A stretch of DNA of 64,000 bases from Variovorax paradoxus (GTDB taxonomy: Bacteria; Pseudomonadota; Gammaproteobacteria; Burkholderiales; Burkholderiaceae_C): the NCBI RefSeq assembly GCF_022009635.1, contig NZ_CP091716.1:7062501-7126500 (forward strand), in the 5' to 3' direction. Below, in pieces: positions 25,885 through 34,612 of this stretch. The number at the start of each line of letters is the position of its first letter. Within the stretch, counting starts at the first letter, position 1. The position numbers and the translations under genes were made by a program. The notes beneath the pieces are model-generated. The model did no database searches, was not told the DNA's origin, and was given only the letters and a program-made list of their open reading frames with translations.

Positions 25885-26756
25885 CAGGCCTCCTTTGAAA
25901 GAATCGAATCGAACATGCCGACGTCTCCATGGGCCGTCGCACCCCTATCTGCCGCGGATAGCTCGCCGGGTGCTGCGGGAGCCTCCTCGCGCCATATCAG
26001 CCGGCCGTTGCACACCACCTGGTACAGGCGCCGGCCTTGGGCATGCAGGCCATTGCGAAGATCGCTGACGATGCCCGGTAACACAGCGGCCAAGGTCGCC
26101 TCGTCGGCGTGCATCGCCACCCAGATGGCCTGCCCATGCACCGTGGTTTCTTCGTGCAGGCGCACCGGCTGAAGTGCCTCGCGCAACGCCAGGGCATCTG
26201 CCGGCACGTCGGGAGGGGCCCCCTCAACCGCCATGGGCTCCTCCAGGGCCCCCTCCAAGACCCCGATGCGGGGCTGACTCAGCGAAACGGCCGCGGGCAC
26301 CACACGTTCGGCCATCGGACGCTCGGGCGAGACATCAAAGCCCAGGCCACCGCGAAGGCGCGAGGTCGCAGCCGAAGACTGGACGATCGTTGCCGTCGGG
26401 ATTCGCATCCCCGCAGACTCCAGCCCCCACACTTCGCGGCGCGCCGGCAATGCTTGTCCTGTGTCTGCCTCGGGTGACCGCTGTTGCACGGCCCTGCCGT
26501 CGTGTCGTGAATGCCCTTGCGCACGGTGTTCGGTCGCCTCCAGCGATGCGCGAGCCGCGGAGGGCTGCCGATCGTGAAGAGGAATGCTTGGCGCCGACTT
26601 GAACCACCCCGTCAGTTGGGCTCGCTCCATCTCGCGCCGCCACGCCTGGTGACGCGCGGGCGCTTCCCCATCCTCGTGATTCATCGGCGGCTGTCGCGTA
26701 CGCAATGACGCGTCCGCATCACGTGGCACCGCGAGAATGTCGGAGCGATTCACCAT
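25884..26756 (-). CDS. fliK: Hook-length control protein FliK (diverged)
   Basis: 290 residues. Long disordered N-terminal part, then a compact C-terminal region (about 195-275) with ALREALQPVRLHEETTVHG and LPGIVSDLRNGLHAQGRRL, like the FliK substrate-switch domain. Position between fliJ and flgD supports the call, since sequence similarity in FliK is usually low. The start at 26756 overlaps the fliJ end by 7 bases. Confidence 0.65.
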   Translation of the reverse strand: MVNRSDILAVPRDADASLRTRQPPMNHEDGEAPARHQAWRREMERAQLTGWFKSAPSIPLHDRQPSAARASLEATEHRAQGHSRHDGRAVQQRSPEADTGQALPARREVWGLESAGMRIPTATIVQSSAATSRLRGGLGFDVSPERPMAERVVPAAVSLSQPRIGVLEGALEEPMAVEGAPPDVPADALALREALQPVRLHEETTVHGQAIWVAMHADEATLAAVLPGIVSDLRNGLHAQGRRLYQVVCNGRLIWREEAPAAPGELSAADRGATAHGDVGMFDSILSKEA

Positions 26757-27265
26757 GCGGGTATCTCCGCGCCCGCGTCGACATGGGACGCACGGACCAA
26801 CCAATCCCGATCTTGCTCGCTCAGGCTGCGCTGGCGCACCTCATGCGCGTGCTGCGTCAATGCGTCATCCCTGTGGCGCGTCAATCCTTCCAGCCGCACC
26901 TGGTGAGCCAGGCACTCCCGGCGCAATTGGTCGCGCGCTGACTGCTGCGCCTGGCGCTGCGCGTCGAGCGTCTTCCACTGGTCGCGCAGGTGCGCCAAAT
27001 AGCCCAACGCCCGCTGGTAAACCGACGGGTCCAGACGGGAGGACAGCCCTTGACCGATGGCTGCGGCATGCTGGTCGTGTGTGTCGAGCAACTGCTTCAT
27101 CTTCTGTTCCAACATCAGCAGGGCATGCTGGGCCTGCGCGAGCGCCGTCATGGCCTTGTCCATGCGCCATTGCTCCCGCTGCCGCAATGGCTCCAACGCG
27201 TAGACGAAGCCACGTATATCGACGTCGCGCGCCAGCGTGGTGGTTGGGGAGACCTGCGAGCTCAT
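26750..27265 (-). CDS. fliJ: Flagellar export chaperone FliJ
   Basis: 171 residues, almost entirely helical coiled coil (EQWRMDKAMTALAQAQHALL and LRDQWKTLDAQRQAQQSARD). FliJ inserts into the FliI hexamer like the gamma subunit of F-ATPase. Identified by coiled-coil pattern, length and its place directly after fliI (ATGA overlap). Confidence 0.75.
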   Translation of the reverse strand: MSSQVSPTTTLARDVDIRGFVYALEPLRQREQWRMDKAMTALAQAQHALLMLEQKMKQLLDTHDQHAAAIGQGLSSRLDPSVYQRALGYLAHLRDQWKTLDAQRQAQQSARDQLRRECLAHQVRLEGLTRHRDDALTQHAHEVRQRSLSEQDRDWLVRASHVDAGAEIPAW

Positions 27266-28653
27266 GCGCTGCGCCCTTGCATGACCGGCACCAACGTCTC
27301 GCGCAAACGCTGAATTGCTTCGTCCCGCGAAACGCCGCCAGCGCTCTGCTGCAACCAGTCTTGCAGACCGGCCTCGATCGTCAGGGCACGGTCCAGCTCC
27401 GCATTCGATCCCTTCTCGTAGGCACCGATGTCGATCATCTGGCGGTTGCGCTCCAGCATGGCCAGTTGCTTGACTGCTGCGACGGCCAACGCGCGCTCAT
27501 CGTCATCGGCCAGTTCGGGCATGAGCCGACTCACGCTCTTGAGCACATCGATGGCCGGATAGTGACCCCGGTGCGCCAGCTGCCGCGAGAGCACGATATG
27601 ACCATCAAGAATGGCCCGCAGGGCATCCGACACGGGTTCGTTGAGGTCATCGCCCTCGACCAGCACCGTCAGCAGCGCTGTGATCGAGCCACCGCCCGGC
27701 GCCGTTCCGCAACGCTCGCAAAGCTCCGGCAGTTCCGCGAACACCGACGGGGTGTATCCCCGCGCCGTGGGAGGTTCCCCGGCCGACAAGCCCACCTCGC
27801 GGCGCGCCATCGCGAAGCGGGTGACGGAGTCCATCGTCAGCAACACATTGCTGCCACCGTCGCGAAAGTGCTCGGCGATCGCCAGCGCCGCATAGGCCGC
27901 ACGCAACCGGGCCAAGGCTGGCTGGTCCGAGGTCGCGACCACGACCACCGACCTGGCGAGCCCGTCAACCCCCAGTTGCTTCTCGATGAATTCGCGCACC
28001 TCGCGCCCGCGCTCGCCGATGAGCGCAATGACATTGATGGAACCCTGCCCATCCGCTCCCGCCTGTGTCTTCACATGCCGCGCCAACAGGCCCAACAAGG
28101 TGCTCTTGCCGACGCCGCTGCCCGCGAAAATGCCGACGCGCTGGCCCTGTCCCAGGGTCAGCAGTGCGTCGATGCTGCGGATCCCGGTCTCGAGAACGCG
28201 CTCGATCGGCGGGCGCTTCATCGGGTTGATCGGCACGCCCCGCAGCGGGCGACGCTGCGTTGTGAGCGGCTTGGGCATCCCGTCGAGCGGCTCGCCGAAG
28301 CAATCGATGACGCGACCGAGCAACGCAGGCCCGACGCCTATCTGGGAGTCCGCACCCAAGGCGTGGACTTCACAACCCGCGGCGATGCCTTCAGCGGGAC
28401 CATAGGGCATGAGCGTGACCCGCCCCGGCTTCAGGCCCACTACTTCCGCAAGGACGCCGGCAGGCTCATCAACCCTGCCGGCCGCCGCGCTCGGATCGGT
28501 GTGCGTGCGTACCAGGATGCGGCACAACTCGCCCACGGCCGCATCCGGTCCGAGTGCGTCGATGGCCAAGCCCTGCATCTCGCGCACCCAGCCGATGCGA
28601 CGGCGCAAATCTGTCTTTCGGAGGGCCTCGCGGCTGGCAGCCAGGACGCTCAC
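27262..28653 (-). CDS. fliI: Flagellum-specific ATPase FliI
   Basis: 463 residues. Walker A is AGSGVGKSTLL (about 177-187), the catalytic Glu lies in IGERGREVREFIE, and Walker B is VLLTMDSVTRFA. Length and motifs match FliI/YscN. The start is GTG at 28653, one base after the fliH stop, with GGAGG 8 bases upstream inside fliH. It energises export with FliH and FliJ. Confidence 0.92.
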   Translation of the reverse strand: MSVLAASREALRKTDLRRRIGWVREMQGLAIDALGPDAAVGELCRILVRTHTDPSAAAGRVDEPAGVLAEVVGLKPGRVTLMPYGPAEGIAAGCEVHALGADSQIGVGPALLGRVIDCFGEPLDGMPKPLTTQRRPLRGVPINPMKRPPIERVLETGIRSIDALLTLGQGQRVGIFAGSGVGKSTLLGLLARHVKTQAGADGQGSINVIALIGERGREVREFIEKQLGVDGLARSVVVVATSDQPALARLRAAYAALAIAEHFRDGGSNVLLTMDSVTRFAMARREVGLSAGEPPTARGYTPSVFAELPELCERCGTAPGGGSITALLTVLVEGDDLNEPVSDALRAILDGHIVLSRQLAHRGHYPAIDVLKSVSRLMPELADDDERALAVAAVKQLAMLERNRQMIDIGAYEKGSNAELDRALTIEAGLQDWLQQSAGGVSRDEAIQRLRETLVPVMQGRSA

Positions 28654-28654
28654 T

Positions 28655-29497
28655 TCACGCCTCCGGGCGAACGAGCGCCCGTGACCGCAGCAGCATGTCG
28701 CGCAGGGCGCGAAGCTGGCTGTCAAATCGTGCATCCAAGCCGCCCTGGGGGGATTGAAGGATGCAGCCTCCCGACACGATGGTCGGGTCGGCCACCCACT
28801 GGATCTCCCCTGAAGCCAGCTGTTCGGCGCCGGAGTCCGTCGCTTCATGGCGCGCGGCGGCGAGGTCGTCGGGATGCAAATGAATAGCCACAAGACGACG
28901 TCCTCGCAGCCCCTGAGCCGCATGGCGCAGATGCGCGCGCACTGCGTCGGGTTGCACCGCCGCATCTCCCAACACCCGACAGACCGTCTCGAAACACAAT
29001 TCGAGCATGTCGTCCTGCACGGCTTCTAACCTGGCTTCGATCTGATCCGGCAGAGCGCTCAACAATGCGTCGAGCGCCTCGCGCTGAGCGCGTGCCTGGG
29101 CGTTCGACGTCTCGGTCAACTCCAAAGCCATGCGCTGAGCGCATTCCTGCGACTCGCGTGCGCTGCGCTCTGCGGTCCGGGTAGCGAGCTGCCTTGCTTC
29201 TTCGGCGGACTGCGCGCGAGCCTCAGCCGCTCCTTTGGCGAAGCCCTCTTCATAGCCTTGACGGCGTGCTTCGTCCAGCACCGCCTGCGTTGCCTGTGTT
29301 GTGCGAGCAGGCTGGGCCGTGTCAGACATCGCGGCACCGGGCCGAGCCGTGACGGCCGCAGGGGAAACGGGAGACGCAGGCGCCATTGCTGATGTCGATG
29401 CCAGCGAGGCCCGAGGCCGCGCGAGGGACAACTGGCCTTGCAACACCACATCGTGCAAGACGGCCGTCGGGATGGGCCTTTCGGACAGCGCATTCAA
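28655..29497 (-). CDS. fliH: Flagellar assembly protein FliH
   Basis: 280 residues. Ala/Pro-rich N-terminus, a long charged coiled coil (RRQGYEEGFAKGAAEARAQ with the GxxxG-type spacing typical of FliH) and a C-terminal domain (VAIHLHPDDLAAARHEA, then GEIQWVADPTIVSGGC). It regulates FliI and tethers it to FliN. The start is TTG, overlapping the fliG-like stop as TTGA, with a perfect AGGAGG 8 bases upstream; no good in-frame ATG lies near. Confidence 0.82.
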   Translation of the reverse strand: MNALSERPIPTAVLHDVVLQGQLSLARPRASLASTSAMAPASPVSPAAVTARPGAAMSDTAQPARTTQATQAVLDEARRQGYEEGFAKGAAEARAQSAEEARQLATRTAERSARESQECAQRMALELTETSNAQARAQREALDALLSALPDQIEARLEAVQDDMLELCFETVCRVLGDAAVQPDAVRAHLRHAAQGLRGRRLVAIHLHPDDLAAARHEATDSGAEQLASGEIQWVADPTIVSGGCILQSPQGGLDARFDSQLRALRDMLLRSRALVRPEA

Positions 29498-30114
29498 GGG
29501 GCAGTCCTCCTACGCATCCATCCTGGCGGCACGAGGTTCTCGAAAACCTGCCTCGCTCCGGCCCAACCCCGGCGCGCCGAGACCTCGGCGGTCGAGGTCT
29601 GCTGACGCACACGAGCGGCGACGAGCGCGATCATCTCGGCCCGCAGCCCGGGCGGCGTGGCGCCGCGAGCCCGCAGCGAAGACAGCGACGTTTCCACCCG
29701 ACGCCGCTGGGCGGGCTCCAGCGCCGCCAAGACAGCATCGCGCCACGACCAGTCGGCCAGTTGCAAGCACTCGGCCACCAGCGCTACAGGCTCGAGTCGC
29801 AGACTGCGCACGAGGGCGTCCACCTGGGATCGTCCGAGTCCGTGAAGCCACGCCTCGTCCGACACGGGCACGGCCCCGCGCTCGGGCCGATCATCCGACG
29901 GGTCCAAGGCGACCACATCGGAAACACCGGCCGTGGCCTGCGCAATCAGCGACGAATCGCGCGCAATGCCCAACGCTTCCAGTTCGGCAAGCAAGAGCTG
30001 CAGTTCGTCACGTTGTGACGCGGGTAACGCATGCAGCATCCAGGCCCGGTCGGCCGGGGCCAGTGCATGCAGCAGCAGCGCTGCGTGGCGGGCGCCACCT
30101 GTCTCCATGGTCAT
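29494..30114 (-). CDS. fliG: Very short FliG-like switch protein
   Basis: 206 residues in the exact place of fliG (after fliF, before fliH), whereas FliG is about 330. Residues 8-55 resemble the FliF-binding N-domain (RHAALLLHALAPADRAWMLH). Residues 100-190 look like a worn FliG-C (LGRSQVDALVRSLRLEPVAL). There is no EHPQ-type middle-domain motif and no Asp-Asp-Arg torque helix. It could link FliF to the C-ring but is unlikely to work with a MotA/MotB stator. The symbol reflects synteny. Confidence 0.6.
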   Translation of the reverse strand: MTMETGGARHAALLLHALAPADRAWMLHALPASQRDELQLLLAELEALGIARDSSLIAQATAGVSDVVALDPSDDRPERGAVPVSDEAWLHGLGRSQVDALVRSLRLEPVALVAECLQLADWSWRDAVLAALEPAQRRRVETSLSSLRARGATPPGLRAEMIALVAARVRQQTSTAEVSARRGWAGARQVFENLVPPGWMRRRTAP

Positions 30115-31625
30115 CCGTTCCTCCGCCCACTGGTGATCGTCCCGGGCGCGGCGGCCGCGACTGGCGAGCCGCCACCCGCCTGCGCCGGCTCGGGTTCACT
30201 CATCCAGTCACGCACCCGCCGCAAGGTCTCGGCGCGCTCCACATCCGACAGCGGTGCTCCACCCTTCGCCCTCCGAGACGCACCACCACGCCGCCCCAAG
30301 CGCAAACCCAATAGGGCCAGCGCCGCGATCAACACACCCGCCAGCACCCACTGCACCAATGCCGGGCGCGCTTTGTCGCCGAAGCCCGTCACAACCGACG
30401 TCTCGCCGGAATCCTCGCTGGCCAGGCCCGCGCCGCTGCCCGTGGGAAACGCCACCCCTTCAACCGATGAAGCGGCGCCAGCCAGCGACTGCACAACCAC
30501 CGTGTCGCCTCGTTCGAAAGATGCGCCGACAGCTGCGGCCATCACCTTGCGCAGCTGTTCTTCCTGGGCGAGATCCAGTGCCTTGCGCACCACCGCCACG
30601 ACGTGGACGCGCCGGATCGAACCGGGCTGACTCACGACCTGCTCGACACGGCGGCCGACGGCGTACTCGACATCGCGCTGCGCACTCCCTCCACGCGCTG
30701 CGCCGGTATCGATCAACTTGGTGTCGCCACCGGGGCCGGCATCGCGCAGGCTTTCACGCTCGCGTACCACGACCCCCGTCGACTGAAGGCCCGCGCGGCT
30801 TGCGGCCGGCAGCACGTCTTCGGTCGTGGTGCGGATCTGATCCATGTTGAGCGTGACATCCACGCTGGCCAAAGCCTGTCCCGAACCGAAACTGCGATCA
30901 AGCACTGCCGACACCTTGCGCATCAGGTAGGCCTCCGTGTCGCGTTTCAGGTCCAGCCGGGTGGCGCTCGAATCCGCCTCGCCCATCGCGGCGTCGGTGC
31001 GCGTCAGTGCCACGCCGTGGCCATCCACGATCGTGACATCCTGCGTCGCCATGCCCGGGACCGCGGCCGCCACGAGGCGCTGAACGCCTGTCACCTGCTC
31101 AGGTCGCAGTGTTTGCCCCTGGCGCATCGTCAGGGTGATCGATGCCTTGGCCTTCGAAGTGGCCTGCTTGAAAAGCCCCTGCTCGGGCAACGCCAGCAAC
31201 ACGCGCACTTCGCGAACTTCCGAGAGCGACTGGATCGTGCGGATGAGTTCACCCTGCAATGCGCGCTGATAGTTGATTTTTTGCGCGAACTCGGTCATGC
31301 CGAAGTCCGTGTTGTTGAACAGCTCGAGGCCGACCGCGCCTTGGAGCGGCAGCTCCTTGCCCATGAGCTTGATGCGGGTAGCGTGCACGGTCGCCTTGTC
31401 TACCAGGATCGAAGTGCCGTTGTCCCCGAGCCGGTACGGCACCTTGAGGCGCTCCAGTTCGGTGGTCATGGCCTGCGCATCCTGGGGCTTCAGGTCCGTG
31501 AAGAGCGCCTGGTACTCGGTATGCAGCAGCCACCACGCCAAAATTGCCGTCACCAGCATGATGGCCAGCACGCCTGCGACTAGGCCGAAGCGGGCACCCC
31601 GAGTAAGTCCTTGCCAGAAGTTCAT
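30111..31625 (-). CDS. fliF: Flagellar MS-ring protein FliF
   Basis: 504 residues, slightly short. Membrane helices at about 13-34 and 431-450 flank the periplasmic ring-building motifs: EYQALFTDLKPQDAQAMTTE, QKINYQRALQGELIRTI and YAVGRRVEQVVSQPGSIRR. The cytoplasmic tail holds LRRVRDWMSEPEP, a weak version of the FliG-binding end, in keeping with the short partner. ATGA overlaps on both sides (fliE and fliG). Confidence 0.9.
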   Translation of the reverse strand: MNFWQGLTRGARFGLVAGVLAIMLVTAILAWWLLHTEYQALFTDLKPQDAQAMTTELERLKVPYRLGDNGTSILVDKATVHATRIKLMGKELPLQGAVGLELFNNTDFGMTEFAQKINYQRALQGELIRTIQSLSEVREVRVLLALPEQGLFKQATSKAKASITLTMRQGQTLRPEQVTGVQRLVAAAVPGMATQDVTIVDGHGVALTRTDAAMGEADSSATRLDLKRDTEAYLMRKVSAVLDRSFGSGQALASVDVTLNMDQIRTTTEDVLPAASRAGLQSTGVVVRERESLRDAGPGGDTKLIDTGAARGGSAQRDVEYAVGRRVEQVVSQPGSIRRVHVVAVVRKALDLAQEEQLRKVMAAAVGASFERGDTVVVQSLAGAASSVEGVAFPTGSGAGLASEDSGETSVVTGFGDKARPALVQWVLAGVLIAALALLGLRLGRRGGASRRAKGGAPLSDVERAETLRRVRDWMSEPEPAQAGGGSPVAAAAPGTITSGRRNG

Positions 31626-31987
31626 ACCGGCATCTTCATAACGTCTTGGTACGCCTCAAGAAGACGACTGCGCACCTGCATCATCAATTGGAAGGACAGA
31701 CGACTTTCCTCGAGGTTGATCATGATCTGGTGGAGGTTCTGCGCGTCGCCCATGGCGAGCTTCTGCAGGTCTACCTGGCTGCCGATCAACTGGCCGTTGA
31801 CCTTGGATAGCCCCTGCGACACCATCTGAGCGAAACCGTCGTTCGTGAGCGACGACGACAGCGAGGTCGCCGCGTCGTTGCCGGCGGGGCTCACGCCCTG
31901 CGACGTCTGGGCATTCGTGGCAGACACCATGGCCTGCGCCTGCTGCGAGAGCGAGGACAGGGCTTCAACAGGCAGGAACGCAGTCAT
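31622..31987 (-). CDS. fliE: Flagellar hook-basal body adaptor FliE
   Basis: 121 residues. The C-terminal half has the FliE signature: DLQKLAMGDAQNLHQIMINL and QLMMQVRSRLLEAYQDVMKM. It joins the MS-ring and export gate to the rod. ATGA overlap with flgC upstream and fliF downstream. Confidence 0.9.
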   Translation of the reverse strand: MTAFLPVEALSSLSQQAQAMVSATNAQTSQGVSPAGNDAATSLSSSLTNDGFAQMVSQGLSKVNGQLIGSQVDLQKLAMGDAQNLHQIMINLEESRLSFQLMMQVRSRLLEAYQDVMKMPV

Positions 31988-32433
31988 GCGCCGCTCCCGA
32001 TGTCCAGCGCACGCAGCGCCAGGGTCCGCGCCGTATTCATCGCGGAGACGTTGGCTTCGTAGGCACGCGTAGCGCTCATCATGCTGACCATCTCGGTCGC
32101 GGGATCCACCGCCGCGTAGGCGACAAAACCTTGTGCGTTGGCCAGGGGATGGCTCGGCTCGTAGACCATGCGCGAGGCACCCTGCGTCGCCACGACCTGC
32201 ATCGAGGGCGTCAACTGCGCCATGCTGCCGGCGCTGTCCAGCCCGCGGCCGACCATCGTGCCGAAGCGCGCGTCGTCTCGCACCTGGGCAATGACGCGAA
32301 GCGGCTGGTAGCTCTGGCCACCCGCGCCCTGCACGGTGTTTGCGTTCGCGAGGTTGAGTGCGGCAACGTCGACGCGCGCACGCTCGATGTTCATGCCGAT
32401 CGCGCTGATCGCAAAAGAATCTGCGTAGTTCAT
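31984..32433 (-). CDS. flgC: Flagellar proximal rod protein FlgC
   Basis: 149 residues. N-terminal ISAIGMNIERARVDVAALNL and C-terminal VDPATEMVSMMSATRAYEAN are the rod-protein signatures, and the length fits FlgC. The start at 32433 is one base past the flgB stop codon. Confidence 0.9.
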   Translation of the reverse strand: MNYADSFAISAIGMNIERARVDVAALNLANANTVQGAGGQSYQPLRVIAQVRDDARFGTMVGRGLDSAGSMAQLTPSMQVVATQGASRMVYEPSHPLANAQGFVAYAAVDPATEMVSMMSATRAYEANVSAMNTARTLALRALDIGSGA

Positions 32434-32434
32434 A

Positions 32435-32818
32435 CTATTTCCTGCCGTCGCCGGCAGCCATCGAGAGAATCGAGAAATGGCGCGACAGTCCCTTGACCAG
32501 CGCCTGATAGTGGACGGCATTGCGCGCCATCTCGGCGGCTTCCATGTCCAGCTGAACCAAGGACGACGACCCGAAGCGCCCGACCGCGGGCTCCAGGCGC
32601 GGCTGCACCTGCCCCAGAGACACAGGATCCAGGCGGCCTATGTGCGCCATGCTCTGACGCGCGTCCTCCAACTGGGCTTCGAAGCTCACACGCTGCGGCA
32701 CGTAGCCGTTCACGTTGGCATTTGCGATATTGGCGGCGATGGCCTGCTGACGCAGGCTGGCCGCATCCAGGGCAAGCGTGAGCGCCGCGCTCGTCGCGGC
32801 TTCGATTCCTTCTGTCAT
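32435..32818 (-). CDS. flgB: Flagellar proximal rod protein FlgB
   Basis: 127 residues. LRQQAIAANIANANVNGYVP is the conserved N-terminal rod motif; the C-terminus (EMARNAVHYQALVKGLSRHF) is the matching helix. Length fits FlgB. It lies 46 bases downstream of flgI rather than heading a flgBCDE run as in enteric bacteria. Confidence 0.9.
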   Translation of the reverse strand: MTEGIEAATSAALTLALDAASLRQQAIAANIANANVNGYVPQRVSFEAQLEDARQSMAHIGRLDPVSLGQVQPRLEPAVGRFGSSSLVQLDMEAAEMARNAVHYQALVKGLSRHFSILSMAAGDGRK

Positions 32819-32864
32819 GAATGGAACTCCATAAACGGTTCTGGGGATCAAGTCTGCGAACGGG

Positions 32865-34001
32865 TCACTGCACGACCAGCTCGCCATGCAGCGCGCCCGC
32901 GGCCTTGACCGCGCGCAGGATGGAAATCACGTCACGAGTGCTGGTCTTCAGCCGGGCGAGGGACTGAACGAGGTCGGACACGGTGTTGGAACCGGCAACG
33001 AAGCCGGCACCGTTTTGCTCGTCCACGTCGACGCGGGTGTTCGCCACGACGGCGGTACGGATGTCGGGGCCACCGTTCCAGATGTTGATCGGCTGCGACG
33101 CGGTGTTCTGCGTGGAAATCGCAATCTTGATGTCGCCATGGGAGATCGCCACCTTCGAGATTCGCACATCGCCGCCCGACACGACCGTGCCGGTGCGTTC
33201 ATTGATGACAACCTTGGCACGCCGGTCGGGCTCGACGGTCACGTTCTCGATGCGAGTGAACAACGTGACCAGTTCGCCGCGCTGTGCGGGGGGAACAGAG
33301 ATCTCGATGCCCGAGGCATCGCGCGCCTTCGCCATATTGCCGCTCAGTTGGCTGTTGATGGCCGAGGCTACGCGGCTGGCCGTGGTGTAGTCGGGCTCGG
33401 CCAGCACGAACGTCACGCTCTGCTGCTCATCGAGCATGGCCGCATTGACCCCGACTTCCACCGTTGCACCGTTGGGCACGGAGCCTGCGGTCGGGTGGTT
33501 CTTCTGGACCACGTTGCCGTTGGCGTCATAGCGATAGCCGCCCACCGAGAGGCCACCCTGTGCGAGCGCATAGACTCGGCCGTTGGCGCCTTTGAGCGGC
33601 GTGATCAGGAGCGTACCGCCCACCAGGCTACGCGCATCGCCGGCCGAGCTCACGGTCACATCCAGCGTGTCGCCTTCTCGCGCGAAAGTCGGCAGGTTGG
33701 CGCTGACCATCACCACGGCCACGTTGCGACTCTGGACCGCTTCCGGCGCGATCGTCAGATTGAACTGCGAAAGCACATTGGCCAGCGATTGCCGCGTGGT
33801 GCGGTTGGAGGGAGAGTCGCCGGTGCCGGCGAGCCCAGTCACGATCCCGGTGCCGAACAGCGCGTTGTCGCGCCAGCCCTTGAGCTTGCCGAGATCCTTG
33901 ACACGCACCGCGTCGGCAGCCGGGGCTGGTGAAACGACGGCGCCCAGGAACATAACGGCCAGGGCCGCGCGCATGACGCGCATGAAGCTTTCAGAGAACA
34001 T
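32865..34001 (-). CDS. flgI: Flagellar P-ring protein FlgI
   Basis: 378 residues. Sec signal peptide (cut near PAPAADA), then RVKDLGKLKGWRDNALFGTG and the conserved repeats through to LRAVKAAGALHGELVVQ at the C-terminus. I prefer the ATG at 34001 (GAGG 6 bases upstream) over a GTG at 34013 that overlaps the flgH stop as GTGA but has no good ribosome site. It forms the periplasmic ring around the rod. Confidence 0.92.
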   Translation of the reverse strand: MFSESFMRVMRAALAVMFLGAVVSPAPAADAVRVKDLGKLKGWRDNALFGTGIVTGLAGTGDSPSNRTTRQSLANVLSQFNLTIAPEAVQSRNVAVVMVSANLPTFAREGDTLDVTVSSAGDARSLVGGTLLITPLKGANGRVYALAQGGLSVGGYRYDANGNVVQKNHPTAGSVPNGATVEVGVNAAMLDEQQSVTFVLAEPDYTTASRVASAINSQLSGNMAKARDASGIEISVPPAQRGELVTLFTRIENVTVEPDRRAKVVINERTGTVVSGGDVRISKVAISHGDIKIAISTQNTASQPINIWNGGPDIRTAVVANTRVDVDEQNGAGFVAGSNTVSDLVQSLARLKTSTRDVISILRAVKAAGALHGELVVQ

Positions 34002-34009
34002 CGCCCGCC

Positions 34010-34612
34010 TCACAATCCCAACCAGTCGAAGATGCGCCGCCAGGCGCTGCGACGCGCGCGCTCGGATACGTCACCCTCGCCCACATAGGTGATGCGGGCG
34101 TCGGCCAGTCGCGTGGACAGCACCACATTGCCGTCCGAAATGTCCTGCGGGCGTACCCGCCCTTCCAGGTTGACCTTCTGCAGCTCTTCATTCACCGTGA
34201 GCAACTGCTCGCCGGCCACACGCAGCTCGCGGTTCGGCAATACCTCCGTGACCGTCACGGTCAAGGTAGCCAACAGCTTGTTCGTGCGTTGTGTCCGCCC
34301 TCCACCATCGAAATCGCCGCTCACCCCGATGCCCAGCTGGCCGACCTTGTTTCCCATGTTGCTGACAGAGGCGTTGATGTCGTTGCCGCGACGCGTACCC
34401 GTGTTGGCGCTGCTCGTGGCCGACGAGTTCTCGAACACTTGTATCGTGAGCGAGTCGCCCACGCGAAACGCCTTGTTGTCCGCGGTCAAAGGACGAAAGC
34501 TCCCCTCCTGGTAGAGGCTCTCGGCAGCTCCCCAGCCGGGCAACAGCCATACCACCGATGCAGCGAACCCCGCCAAGGCAACCCGTATGCGCGATCCGCA
34601 ACGTCCGGTCAT
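34010..34612 (-). CDS. flgH: Flagellar L-ring protein FlgH without a lipobox
   Basis: 200 residues. The body is FlgH: AFRVGDSLTIQVFENSSATS, LLATLTVTVTEVLPNRELRV and DARITYVGEGDVSERARRSA. The signal sequence (residues 10-31) ends PGWGAAES and has no Cys, while FlgH is normally a lipoprotein. The only Cys is at residue 5, before the hydrophobic stretch. Anchoring in the outer membrane must differ, or the start is misjudged. Overlaps flgA by ATGA. Confidence 0.85.
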   Translation of the reverse strand: MTGRCGSRIRVALAGFAASVVWLLPGWGAAESLYQEGSFRPLTADNKAFRVGDSLTIQVFENSSATSSANTGTRRGNDINASVSNMGNKVGQLGIGVSGDFDGGGRTQRTNKLLATLTVTVTEVLPNRELRVAGEQLLTVNEELQKVNLEGRVRPQDISDGNVVLSTRLADARITYVGEGDVSERARRSAWRRIFDWLGL

